NCBI RefSeq assembly: GCF_003402475.1 | Contig: NZ_BFAB01000002.1 | Coordinates: 124,001-188,000 of the forward strand | Direction: 5' to 3' | Source of the DNA: Mycobacterium sp. MFM001 | GTDB taxonomy: Bacteria > Actinomycetota > Actinomycetes > Mycobacteriales > Mycobacteriaceae | DNA: 64,000 bases | Shown: piece after piece, positions 29,777-37,374 of the stretch | How the letters are laid out: each line of letters opens with the position of its first letter | Position numbering within the stretch: position 1 is the first letter of the stretch | The notes under the pieces: generated by a model | Seen by the model: the letters and a program-made list of their open reading frames with translations, nothing else | Databases searched by the model: none | Told to the model about the DNA's origin: nothing | Translations under genes and position numbers: made by a program

Positions 29777-30685
29777 ATGTTTACCGTCGATGACCAGGCA
29801 GCGGGCCCGCACGACGAGACCCTCGATCATGAGCGGATCGTCCTGCAGGCGCGCGACGTCGACTTCGACTGGGCAAAGCTGCCGTTCTACTACGTGCCCA
29901 ACGAGGTGTTCGCGACCCACTTCTGCAATGTCCTGCATCTGCTGCTGCCGGCGGGCGAGGAGTGGATCGTCGATGTCTTCAAACGGGCGCTGCCGCTGAT
30001 CCGCGACGACCAGCTGCGGCTGGACGTGCAGGGCTTCATCAGCCAGGAGGCCATGCATTCCCAGGCGCACGCCGGCGTGGCCGACCACCTGACAGCCAAG
30101 GGCGTGGATATGACGCCGTTCACCAGCCAGATCCGGTGGATGTTCGACAAGCTGATCGGGGACCGGCCGTGGTGGAGCCGGCGGCGACGGCAGAGCTGGT
30201 TGGCAGAGCAAGTGTCGATCGTGGCCGCGCTGGAGCACTACACCGCGATCCTCGGTGAGTGGATTCTGGACACCCCGCAACTCGACGACCTCGGCGCCGA
30301 CCCGGTGATGTTGGACCTGCTGCGCTGGCACGGCGCAGAAGAAGTCGAGCACAAAGCGGTCGCCTTCGACACCATGAAGCATCTGCGGGCCGGGTACTGG
30401 CGCCAGGTGCGCACTCAGCTGCTGGTGACGCCGGCAATGCTGTGGTTATTCGCACGTGGCGTGCGGTTCATGTACTCGGTCGACCCGCACCTGCCGCCGG
30501 GAACCAAGCCGCGCTGGCGGGACTACTTCGATGCGGCGCGACGGGGTTTGGTGCCCGGGCCATTCCAGTTCGTGCGGGTGATCGGCGCGTACTACAAGCC
30601 GAGTTTCCATCCGTCGCAGCTGGGCGGCGTTGGGCGCGCGGTCGAGTACCTGGCCCGCTCCCCTGCTGCCCGCGCCGCGCACTGA
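29777..30685 (+). CDS. Ferritin-like di-iron protein (COG3687 family)
   Basis: Protein of 302 residues, usually annotated as a predicted metal-dependent hydrolase (PF10118). The ligand layout reads as a four-helix di-iron site: Glu61/Glu62, Glu91-x2-His94, Glu153 (ALEHYTA) and Glu189-x2-His192 (AEEVEHK). Two ExxH motifs plus two further Glu is the pattern of di-iron carboxylate oxygenases and of aldehyde-deformylating oxygenase rather than of typical hydrolases. A hydrophobic stretch at about 205-220 may contact the membrane. It lies 17 bases after the FAAL-reductase gene, 3 bases before the EphD-like gene, and shares an operon with a flavin/[2Fe-2S] reductase that could supply electrons. Oxygenase function is my inference. 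Confidence 0.75.
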   Translation: MFTVDDQAAGPHDETLDHERIVLQARDVDFDWAKLPFYYVPNEVFATHFCNVLHLLLPAGEEWIVDVFKRALPLIRDDQLRLDVQGFISQEAMHSQAHAGVADHLTAKGVDMTPFTSQIRWMFDKLIGDRPWWSRRRRQSWLAEQVSIVAALEHYTAILGEWILDTPQLDDLGADPVMLDLLRWHGAEEVEHKAVAFDTMKHLRAGYWRQVRTQLLVTPAMLWLFARGVRFMYSVDPHLPPGTKPRWRDYFDAARRGLVPGPFQFVRVIGAYYKPSFHPSQLGGVGRAVEYLARSPAARAAH

Positions 30686-30688
30686 GCC

Positions 30689-32419
30689 ATGGCCACCTCC
30701 TTCGTGACCGCGTCGGACGGCGTTTCTCTGGCCGTGCACCGGTACGGCGAGATCGACGCCCGGCGGCCGACCATTCTGGCCATCCACGGCTACCCGGATA
30801 ACCACCACGTGTGGGACGGCGTCGCGGAACTAGTCTCCGACCGCTTTAACTTTGTGGCCTACGACGTGCGCGGCGCCGGTGAATCCGCATGCCCGCCCGA
30901 CCGGTCGGGATACCGCCTCCCCCAACTGGTTTCGGATATCGCCGCGGTGATCGACAGTCTCGGGGTCGACGAGGTTCACCTCGTGGCCCACGACTGGGGC
31001 TCGATTCAGGCGTGGGCCGCGGTCACCGACGAGTCCGTGATGGACCGGATCGCGTCGTTCACGTCGATCTCCGGGCCGCACCTGAACTATGCGGGCAAGT
31101 TCCTGCGGTCACCGCGCACACCGCGCGCCCTAGCCGACGTCGCCAAACAGGTCCTGGCGTCCAGCTACATCTGGTTCTTCTTGTGCCCGGCTGTGCCGGA
31201 GCTGGCGATCAGGTCACGGGCGACGGCGAAAGTCTTTGAGGCGGTTGAACATATCGGCCGTTCGAGCACCCGTAGCCGGCGCCCTGCGCCGTACCGGTCG
31301 ACGCATGACTACCTCAACGGGCTCAACCTCTACCGCGCCAACATGCCCGCGCCGATCCTCGCGCCGCCGTCGCAGCTGCCGGGAACACGTGTCCCGGTGC
31401 AGGTACTGGTCGCGCGCCAGGACTATTTCGTGTCGCCGCCGTTGCAGCGGTTCACCGGCTCGCTTGCGCCGGGCGGCAGGATCATCCCGATCGAGGGCGG
31501 GCACTGGGTGGTGACGTCGCGCCCCGACGTCATCGCCCGGCTCACCGCCGAGTGGGTGGACGGCCGCGCCACACCCGTCATCGAGACCGGATCCCGTGAT
31601 GTGGTAGGCAAACTCGCGCTGGTTACAGGGGCCGGCGCTGGGATCGGCCAGGCCACCGCGGTGGAGTTGGCCCGCCAGGGCGCCGCCACTGTCGTGGTGG
31701 TCGACCTCGATGCCGGCAGCGCTGGCGAGACCGCGGAGGCTGTGCGGGCGGCCGGGGCGGAGGCTGCCGTCTACCAGGTCGACGTCAGTGACGAAGCGGC
31801 GATGAACGACCTTGCGGCGCAAGTACTTAGCAAGCACGGGGTGGTCGACATCCTGGTCAACAACGCCGGTATCGGGATGGCAGGCCGGTTCCTGGAGACC
31901 ACGCCGGAGCATTGGGACACCATCATCGGGGTCAATGTGCGCGGCGTCATCAACGGCAGCCGGGCGTTCGGCGCGCAGATGGTCGACCGCGGCCAGGGCG
32001 GAACGATCATCAACGTGTCGTCGGCCGCAGCGTTTTTGCCGTCGAAGTCCATGGTCGCCTACGGCACCACGAAAGCGGCGGTGCTGGCGTTGAGCGAATC
32101 GCTGCGCGCGGACCTCGCCGACGAGGGCATTACGGTGACGGCGGTGTGCCCCGGTTTCGTCAATACCAATATCGCTAAAAGCACTGTGTACGCGGGTCTT
32201 TCGGCAGAGCAGCAGGAGCGAGCCCGGCAGAAGGCCGACGCTGCGTATCGGCGTCGTAACTACACCCCGGAAGCCGTCGCGAAGGCGATCGTCAAGGCAA
32301 TCCGCACTGGCCCGGCGGTGCTGCCGGTCGCGGCTGAGTCCAGGGTCGGCTACGCGCTGCGTCGCATCAGTCCCTCGCTGGTCCGGCTGTTCGCGAGATT
32401 CGACCTCCGACAGACGTGA
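30689..32419 (+). CDS. EphD-like alpha/beta-hydrolase fused to short-chain dehydrogenase
   Basis: Fusion protein of 576 residues matching the layout of M. tuberculosis EphD (Rv2214c). Residues 1-295 form an alpha/beta hydrolase with HGYPDNHHVW, nucleophile Asp102 in VAHDWGS and the catalytic His in EGGHWVV; Asp as nucleophile indicates an epoxide hydrolase or dehalogenase-like member. Residues from about 305 form a classical SDR: LVTGAGAGIGQATAVELA, DILVNNAGIGM, VSSAAAFLP and YGTTKAAVL with YxxxK. It is the third gene of the FAAL operon, only 3 bases after the di-iron gene and overlapping the open frame of the reductase. It could open an epoxide and oxidise or reduce the product. Confidence 0.87.
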   Translation: MATSFVTASDGVSLAVHRYGEIDARRPTILAIHGYPDNHHVWDGVAELVSDRFNFVAYDVRGAGESACPPDRSGYRLPQLVSDIAAVIDSLGVDEVHLVAHDWGSIQAWAAVTDESVMDRIASFTSISGPHLNYAGKFLRSPRTPRALADVAKQVLASSYIWFFLCPAVPELAIRSRATAKVFEAVEHIGRSSTRSRRPAPYRSTHDYLNGLNLYRANMPAPILAPPSQLPGTRVPVQVLVARQDYFVSPPLQRFTGSLAPGGRIIPIEGGHWVVTSRPDVIARLTAEWVDGRATPVIETGSRDVVGKLALVTGAGAGIGQATAVELARQGAATVVVVDLDAGSAGETAEAVRAAGAEAAVYQVDVSDEAAMNDLAAQVLSKHGVVDILVNNAGIGMAGRFLETTPEHWDTIIGVNVRGVINGSRAFGAQMVDRGQGGTIINVSSAAAFLPSKSMVAYGTTKAAVLALSESLRADLADEGITVTAVCPGFVNTNIAKSTVYAGLSAEQQERARQKADAAYRRRNYTPEAVAKAIVKAIRTGPAVLPVAAESRVGYALRRISPSLVRLFARFDLRQT

Positions 32420-32427
32420 GAGGAACT

Positions 32428-33504
32428 GTGAAACAAGGCATTTGGACAAGCAGACCGGCCGACCTCTATGGCCGCCGGAAACGCGACCGCGCGCTGACCG
32501 CGCTGTACGGCGTGGGCACACTGTTCGGCGGTCTGGCGTCGGTGTCGCGATGGACGCCGTCTCGCGTGGCGCCGGTGCAGCGCGCGATTACCGCGGTGGT
32601 CACCAAACGCGAAGTACTGGCCCCCGACGTGGTCGCGTTGACGTTGGCCGATCCCGATGGTGGACTGTTGCCGTCGTGGACACCCGGTGCGCACATCGAT
32701 GTCCGGCTGCCCTCGGGCCGGCGTCGGCAGTACTCGCTGTGCGGCCCGCCCGGCCGGCGCACCGACTACCGAATCGCCGTGCGCCGCATCGCCGATGGTG
32801 GTGGTGGCTCGATCGAGATGCACGACAGCTTCGACGTGGGTGACACGCTGGTACTGGAAGGCCCGCGCAACGCGTTCTATCTCGTCACTGACGAGCGCCA
32901 GGTGTTGTTCGTGATCGGCGGCATCGGGATCACACCGATCCTGCCGATGGTGCAGGTCGCCCAGCAGCATGGAATCAATTGGCGCGCAGTGTATGCCGGC
33001 CGCAGCCGCCAGTTCATGCCGCTGCTGGACGAGCTTGTGGCGGTGGCGCCGGATCGGGTCACGGTGTGGGCGGACGACGAGCGCGGCCGGATCCCCACCG
33101 CCGAGGACCTGCTTGTCGATGCCGGCTCCGCGACGGCTGTCTACGTGTGCGGGCCGACCGGCATGCTGGAGTCGGTGCGCACGGCGCGTGACGAACATGC
33201 CGACGCGCCATTACATTATGAGCGGTTCAGTCCACCGCCGGTGGTCGACGGTGTCCCCTTCGAGTTGGAGCTTGCGCGGTCACGGCAGGTGGTCAGCGTG
33301 CCGGCGAACCGCTCGGCGCTGGCGGTGATGCTCGACCGTGACCCGGCCACCCCGTACTCGTGTCAGCAGGGCTTCTGCGGAACCTGCAAGGTCAGGGTGC
33401 TGGCCGGCGACGTGGAGCGCAGAGGGCGCGCCGCCGAGGGCGATGACGAAATGCTGGTATGTGTCTCGCGGGCCAAGGGCGATCGTGTGGTGATCGACGC
33501 CTAA
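32428..33504 (+). CDS. Flavin reductase with C-terminal [2Fe-2S] ferredoxin domain
   Basis: Electron-transfer protein of 358 residues. A ferredoxin-reductase-like flavin domain (RRQYSLCGPP, family RxYS motif) and NAD(P)-binding domain (VIGGIGITPILPM, VYVCGPTGMLESV) lead to a plant-type ferredoxin with YSCQQGFCGTCKVRV and a final LVCVS: C-x4-C-x2-C-x~30-C. Such proteins feed electrons from NAD(P)H to oxygenases; M. tuberculosis Rv3230c does this for the DesA3 desaturase. As last gene of the operon it is a likely partner of the di-iron protein at 29777. GTG 32428 has AGAGGA just before it; GTG 32416, overlapping the upstream stop, is an alternative. Confidence 0.88.
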   Translation: MKQGIWTSRPADLYGRRKRDRALTALYGVGTLFGGLASVSRWTPSRVAPVQRAITAVVTKREVLAPDVVALTLADPDGGLLPSWTPGAHIDVRLPSGRRRQYSLCGPPGRRTDYRIAVRRIADGGGGSIEMHDSFDVGDTLVLEGPRNAFYLVTDERQVLFVIGGIGITPILPMVQVAQQHGINWRAVYAGRSRQFMPLLDELVAVAPDRVTVWADDERGRIPTAEDLLVDAGSATAVYVCGPTGMLESVRTARDEHADAPLHYERFSPPPVVDGVPFELELARSRQVVSVPANRSALAVMLDRDPATPYSCQQGFCGTCKVRVLAGDVERRGRAAEGDDEMLVCVSRAKGDRVVIDA

Positions 33505-34742
33505 AGCGACGTCTTCGCGTAGATCTCGGCGAGGAACTGTTCGACGGCCACCGCAGCGTGCTGGGCACGTGCCGACCCGAAGATATCGAAAGCGTGCTGT
33601 GCGTAGGGTAATTCGGCGTACGCGACCGGCTGGCGGCTGACTTCCCGCAGCCGCGCGGCGAAAGCGCGGGCCTGTTCGACCGGGATCAGCGAGTCGTTGC
33701 GCCCATGCAGCACGAAAAACGGTGGCGCATCGGGGCCGACGTGGCTGATTGGCGAGGCGGCGCGCAGAGCCTCCGTGGTTTCGTTGCGCGACAGTTTGAA
33801 TACGTATTTGCCCAGCGTCGGCGTCATCAGTGGGTGCAGCGAGTCGGTATAGGTGAAGTCGTAGACGCCGTAGAACGGGACCGCGGCCCGCACGCTGGTG
33901 TCGGCGTCCTCGAAACCCGGTTGAAATTGTGTGTCATTCGCGGTCAGCGCGGCCAACGCGCTTAGATGCCCACCTGCTGACCCGCCGGTGATCGCAATCC
34001 AGTCCGGGTCCCCGCCGTATTCGGCGATGTGCTCCTTGGTCCAGGCCAGTGCGCGTTTGACGTCGACGATGTGGTCGGGCCAGGTCGAGCGCGGGCTGAG
34101 CCGGTAGTTGATCGCGACACAGATCCAGCCCAATTCGGCCAGGTGACTCATCAACGGATACGCCTGGTGGCGTTTACTTCCCAGCATCCACGCGCCGCCG
34201 GGAACCTGCAGTAGCACTGGAGCCTGCCCCTTGGGATCCAAATCGGGACGGCGCCAAATGTCGAGATGGTTGCGCGAACCGTATGGGCCGTAACTGATGT
34301 TGGTGTCGTGCGCGTAGTCGCCGTAGACCCGCATCATGCGGATGACACCTGGCGACTTGGCCGTGCCCGCACCCGCCGGCCGCTTCCACAGATCGCCCGA
34401 TTCGGTGCGACGGCCCGCGCCCAGCCCGACATCCAGCGCGGCGGTCAGCGGGCTGTCGGATTGGCGGCCGATGCGATGCAGACCTAACAGGCCTAGCCAT
34501 GACACGGCCGACACCAGCCAACTGAACCAGCGCACCCGTGGTGAGAGCCGGCGGGTCACTGCGGCCAGTGTCGCGAGTTGGCCGCCGAGAACCTGCAGCG
34601 GTAGTTCCGAGGCGAACACGCCGTAGGCGAAGGCGAACAGTGAGGGGTAGCCGCGCTTGCTCAGCGGGCGGTAGCCGTTGGCGGTGAATGCCAACCCGGT
34701 CAGGGACCCCAAGACAGCTGTCAATTGCTTCACGACGGTCAC
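33501..34742 (-). CDS. Membrane-anchored esterase/lipase of the LipM/LipO/LipQ type
   Basis: Hydrolase of 413 residues. Two hydrophobic segments in the first 95 residues (about 5-20 and 70-90) suggest a membrane anchor, as in the mycobacterial LipM, LipO and LipQ group. The alpha/beta-hydrolase domain has LLQVPGGAWMLG in place of the HGG oxyanion motif, nucleophile Ser in ITGGSAGGHLSA, the acid in HGRNDSLIP and the base in YAQHAFD. Substrate unknown, probably short-chain or carbamate-like esters. Its last bases overlap the convergent reductase gene by 4. It is on the opposite strand to the FAAL operon, so not part of it. Confidence 0.85.
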   Translation of the reverse strand: MTVVKQLTAVLGSLTGLAFTANGYRPLSKRGYPSLFAFAYGVFASELPLQVLGGQLATLAAVTRRLSPRVRWFSWLVSAVSWLGLLGLHRIGRQSDSPLTAALDVGLGAGRRTESGDLWKRPAGAGTAKSPGVIRMMRVYGDYAHDTNISYGPYGSRNHLDIWRRPDLDPKGQAPVLLQVPGGAWMLGSKRHQAYPLMSHLAELGWICVAINYRLSPRSTWPDHIVDVKRALAWTKEHIAEYGGDPDWIAITGGSAGGHLSALAALTANDTQFQPGFEDADTSVRAAVPFYGVYDFTYTDSLHPLMTPTLGKYVFKLSRNETTEALRAASPISHVGPDAPPFFVLHGRNDSLIPVEQARAFAARLREVSRQPVAYAELPYAQHAFDIFGSARAQHAAVAVEQFLAEIYAKTSL

Positions 34743-34771
34743 TTAACCATCCGCTTGTCGCGTCATCGACG

Positions 34772-34816
34772 GTCGGGGGTGACCGCAGCAACCGGGGGCC
34801 GCACGAAACCCCCGAC
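34772..34816. repeat. 9-base perfect inverted repeat before the 13E12-type gene
   Basis: GTCGGGGGT (34772-34780) and ACCCCCGAC (34808-34816) flank a 27-base loop that itself contains a C/G-rich core. It lies between the esterase start and the 13E12-type gene. It may mark an end of that element or be a terminator. Confidence 0.5.
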
Positions 34817-34892
34817 ATCACTGTAACCACTTGTGTCACTTTGGTTTCCCTTGTGGATTGTCGTGTCGCGTGTCCGGGTTGCGTGATAGTAT

Positions 34893-34908
34893 TCGAACAT
34901 GCGTTCGA
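34893..34908 (+). promoter_or_regulatory. SOS (LexA) box spanning a start codon
   Basis: TCGAACATGCGTTCGA is a perfect mycobacterial SOS box (TCGAAC-N4-GTTCGA). The ATG at 34899 lies in its four-base spacer, so LexA bound here would cover the start of the 13E12-type gene. GATAGTAT at about 34885-34892 is a good -10 candidate, also within the LexA footprint. Confidence 0.88.
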
Positions 34909-36263
34909 GTAGCCGGGAAGACATCGTCGCGGTCTTCGACTCGCTCGAGGCTGACCTGAAGCGCGCCCTGGATCTGGACTTCGACGTGCTGACCACGCCG
35001 GAGCGGCTCGCACTGCTGGAACGCTGCGAGACGGTGCGCCGCCGGCTGCCCGCGGTCGAACATCCGCTGATCACCCAGCTCGCCGAGCAGGCCAGCGACA
35101 CCGAGCTGGGCGGCACGCTGCGCTTTGCGCTGGCCGAACGGCTACGCATCACCCCCGCCGAGGCGTCGCGGCGCATTCACGATGCTGAAGAGCTTGGGGA
35201 GCGCCGGGCGATGACCGGTGAACCGCTCGAGGCGGTGTTGCCCGCCACCGCCGCCGCCCAGCGCGCCGGACAGATCGGTGCCGGTCACGTGGCGGTGATC
35301 CGCAGCTTCATGCACCGGCTGCCCGGCTTTGTTGACGTCGAGACCCGCGAGCACGCCGAGGCCCATCTGGCCGGGCTCGCCGCCCAGCATCGCCCCGACG
35401 ATTTGGCCAAGCTAGCCGCCCGGCTCACCGATTGTCTGAACCCCGACGGTGATTTCACCGACGACGACCGAGCCCGCCGGCGCGGGCTGACCCTTGGCAA
35501 GCAAGGCCCCGATCAGATGTCCCAACTCAGCGGCTGGATCACCCCGGAGCTGCGCGCCACCATTGAGGCGGTGTGGGCCAAGCTGGCCGCCCCGGGCATG
35601 TGCAACCCCGACGACCCGGCGCCAGTGCTGGACCGGACACCCTGTGAGCAGACCGCCCAGCGTGACTCGCGCAGCACCGGGCAGCGCCACCACGACGCCC
35701 TGCTGGCTGGGCTGCGGGGACTGCTGGCCTCCGGAGAGCTGGGTCAACACAACGGGCTACCGGCCACCATCATCGTCACCACCAACCTGGGCGATCTCGA
35801 AGCCGGCACCGGCCACGGACTCACCGGCGGCGGATCACTGCTACCGATGTCCGACGTGATCCGGCTGGGCTCGCACGCGCACCACTACCTCGCGATTTTC
35901 GACCAAGGCAAAGCCTTGGCGCTCTACCACACCAAACGCCTCGCCTCACCCGCGCAAAGAATCGTGTTGTACGCCAAGGATCACGGCTGCAGCTTCCCCA
36001 ACTGCCCAGTGCCCGGCTACTCCTGCGAAGCCCACCACTGCACCCCGTATGCCACATGCCGCACCACCGACATCAACGACCTCACCCTGGGCTGCGGCGG
36101 ACACCACCCGCTGGCCGAAGAAGGCTGGACCACCCGCAAAAACGCACACGGCGACGCCGAATGGATCCCACCACCACACCTCGACCACGGCCAACCCCGC
36201 GTCAACCGATACCACCACCCCGAAAAGCTGTTGCGGGATGGCGATGACGACGACGGGCCGTAA
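34899..36263 (+). CDS. 13E12 repeat-family HNH endonuclease-like protein (DUF222)
   Basis: Protein of 454 residues of the mycobacterial REP13E12 family. The N-terminal DUF222 part (to about 300, many Arg/Glu/Leu-rich helices, [16 protein letters not shown]) precedes an HNH domain near 365-425: [32 protein letters not shown], with zinc-type CxxxxC and HH, then [20 protein letters not shown]. Members are multicopy in M. tuberculosis and several are LexA-controlled and serve as phage integration sites. The perfect SOS box over the start codon fits this. The C-terminal quarter switches to proline-, threonine- and histidine-rich codons. Nuclease activity is predicted but not shown for the family. 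Confidence 0.92.
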   Translation: MRSSSREDIVAVFDSLEADLKRALDLDFDVLTTPERLALLERCETVRRRLPAVEHPLITQLAEQASDTELGGTLRFALAERLRITPAEASRRIHDAEELGERRAMTGEPLEAVLPATAAAQRAGQIGAGHVAVIRSFMHRLPGFVDVETREHAEAHLAGLAAQHRPDDLAKLAARLTDCLNPDGDFTDDDRARRRGLTLGKQGPDQMSQLSGWITPELRATIEAVWAKLAAPGMCNPDDPAPVLDRTPCEQTAQRDSRSTGQRHHDALLAGLRGLLASGELGQHNGLPATIIVTTNLGDLEAGTGHGLTGGGSLLPMSDVIRLGSHAHHYLAIFDQGKALALYHTKRLASPAQRIVLYAKDHGCSFPNCPVPGYSCEAHHCTPYATCRTTDINDLTLGCGGHHPLAEEGWTTRKNAHGDAEWIPPPHLDHGQPRVNRYHHPEKLLRDGDDDDGP

Positions 36264-36369
36264 GTGGACTCTTGCCAAGCCAATCGAGCAAGCATTACAT
36301 CCTCACTTCCTGAAAAACCCTGCCGCCGAGGCTTGCGCAACCCCCCGCCGACGGGCGCATCATCGGGAC

Positions 36370-36843
36370 ATGGACGAATCAGCCAAGGTGATAAGCCGTG
36401 GTTGGTTGGCCATGCTCGTCGGCACCGCCTTACTCGCCGCCGGGCTAGTCGTGCTGTGCTTGCCGATCTACCTCGACGCACACGACCGGTGGGGCATCCA
36501 GATCAAATGCGGCAACGGCTACTACACGCAGTTGCTGCAGGCGTCGATCAGCGATCAAGAACCCGCGCAGCATTCCAGGCCGGCCACCAACTACGTGGAC
36601 CAATGCAAGAGCGCTCTGCTGCACCGGCGCGTCTGGGCGATTCCGTTGACCGCCACCGGCACCCTGATCGTGATCGGCGAACTGGCGGCGTGGATGCGCG
36701 GCGGCTCACCGAGTACTCCCGAGCCGGGTTCGCCCGAACCGGCGTGGCCGGCCGCCCGCCCCGAAGAGGAATTCCACGAAGCCGCCGCGCTGGATCGCCG
36801 CTACCGTTCGCATCGGCCTCCGGCCCACGACACCACGTTGTGA
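36370..36843 (+). CDS. Hypothetical protein with two membrane helices
   Basis: Unrecognised protein of 157 residues starting at ATG 36370. Hydrophobic segments at about 10-33 (WLAMLVGTALLAAGLVVLCL) and 82-102 (VWAIPLTATGTLIVIGELAAW) bracket an extracytoplasmic loop with two Cys (KCGNGYY and DQCKSALL), which could form a disulfide. The tail is proline- and acid-rich. The frame is open upstream through the end of the 13E12 gene, but the ATG gives a sensible membrane start. GGGAC is the only weak ribosome site. Function unknown. Confidence 0.65.
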   Translation: MDESAKVISRGWLAMLVGTALLAAGLVVLCLPIYLDAHDRWGIQIKCGNGYYTQLLQASISDQEPAQHSRPATNYVDQCKSALLHRRVWAIPLTATGTLIVIGELAAWMRGGSPSTPEPGSPEPAWPAARPEEEFHEAAALDRRYRSHRPPAHDTTL

Positions 36844-36929
36844 TCCCAAGGAGCGGCTGACCTTACGTGACATTGCTGCGGGCGCGGGTCGCGGATTACG
36901 AAGCCGCGAGCGCCGAATAGCGCCCCGGG

Positions 36930-37331
36930 TCACGTGGCGCGATTGCCTTCGCGCTTGTCGGCTTTCCGCACGTCTGATGACCGACCGCCCGCGAGTCGAC
37001 CCAGCGTCGAAACCCCCGGGAGGCTGGACAGGGCCCTGAACACGTCGTCGCCCGTCGCGACGAGCGCTTCGAGTTGCGGCAGCAGGCGGTCCAGGGTTCG
37101 GATCATGGGATCGGCAAGGGCGATGTATCTTTCCGCACGATCGATCGTTGTGTTGAGGCGCTCGGTCGCGATCGCGAGGTTTTCCAACAGATCCGGCATT
37201 TGCGCGGCGATCTGAACGGAAGCCGGCGGAATACGCATCGCGCCGCTTGCGACCGCTTGTGCCGTTTCCACAGCCGATTGTGCAGCGGATTTGATATCCC
37301 CAGGTTTCGGAACCTTTGGGTTGGTAGCCAT
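36930..37331 (-). CDS. Helical hypothetical protein
   Basis: Unrecognised protein of 133 residues from ATG 37331 (MATNPKVPKPGDIKS). Residues 15-110 are almost entirely amphipathic helix: AAQSAVETAQAVASGAMRIP, MPDLLENLAIATERLNTTIDRAERY and LDRLLPQLEALVATGDDVFRAL, with heptad-like spacing that suggests a coiled-coil bundle or a lipid-droplet/phasin-like surface protein. The tail is basic (DVRKADKREGNRAT). No Cys, no signal peptide. It lies 43 bases after the APC permease on the same strand. Similar small proteins occur in mycobacteria, but I cannot name the family. Confidence 0.6.
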   Translation of the reverse strand: MATNPKVPKPGDIKSAAQSAVETAQAVASGAMRIPPASVQIAAQMPDLLENLAIATERLNTTIDRAERYIALADPMIRTLDRLLPQLEALVATGDDVFRALSSLPGVSTLGRLAGGRSSDVRKADKREGNRAT

Positions 37332-37374
37332 ATCGGTAACTTTGCCGCACGCCGGCGACGCTGTCCTTGCTTTG

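Noticed and set aside
36867..36920. 17-codon frame starting GTG after the two-helix protein
   Set aside because: The only purine-rich site is 13 bases away, and the peptide has no feature of a real small protein.
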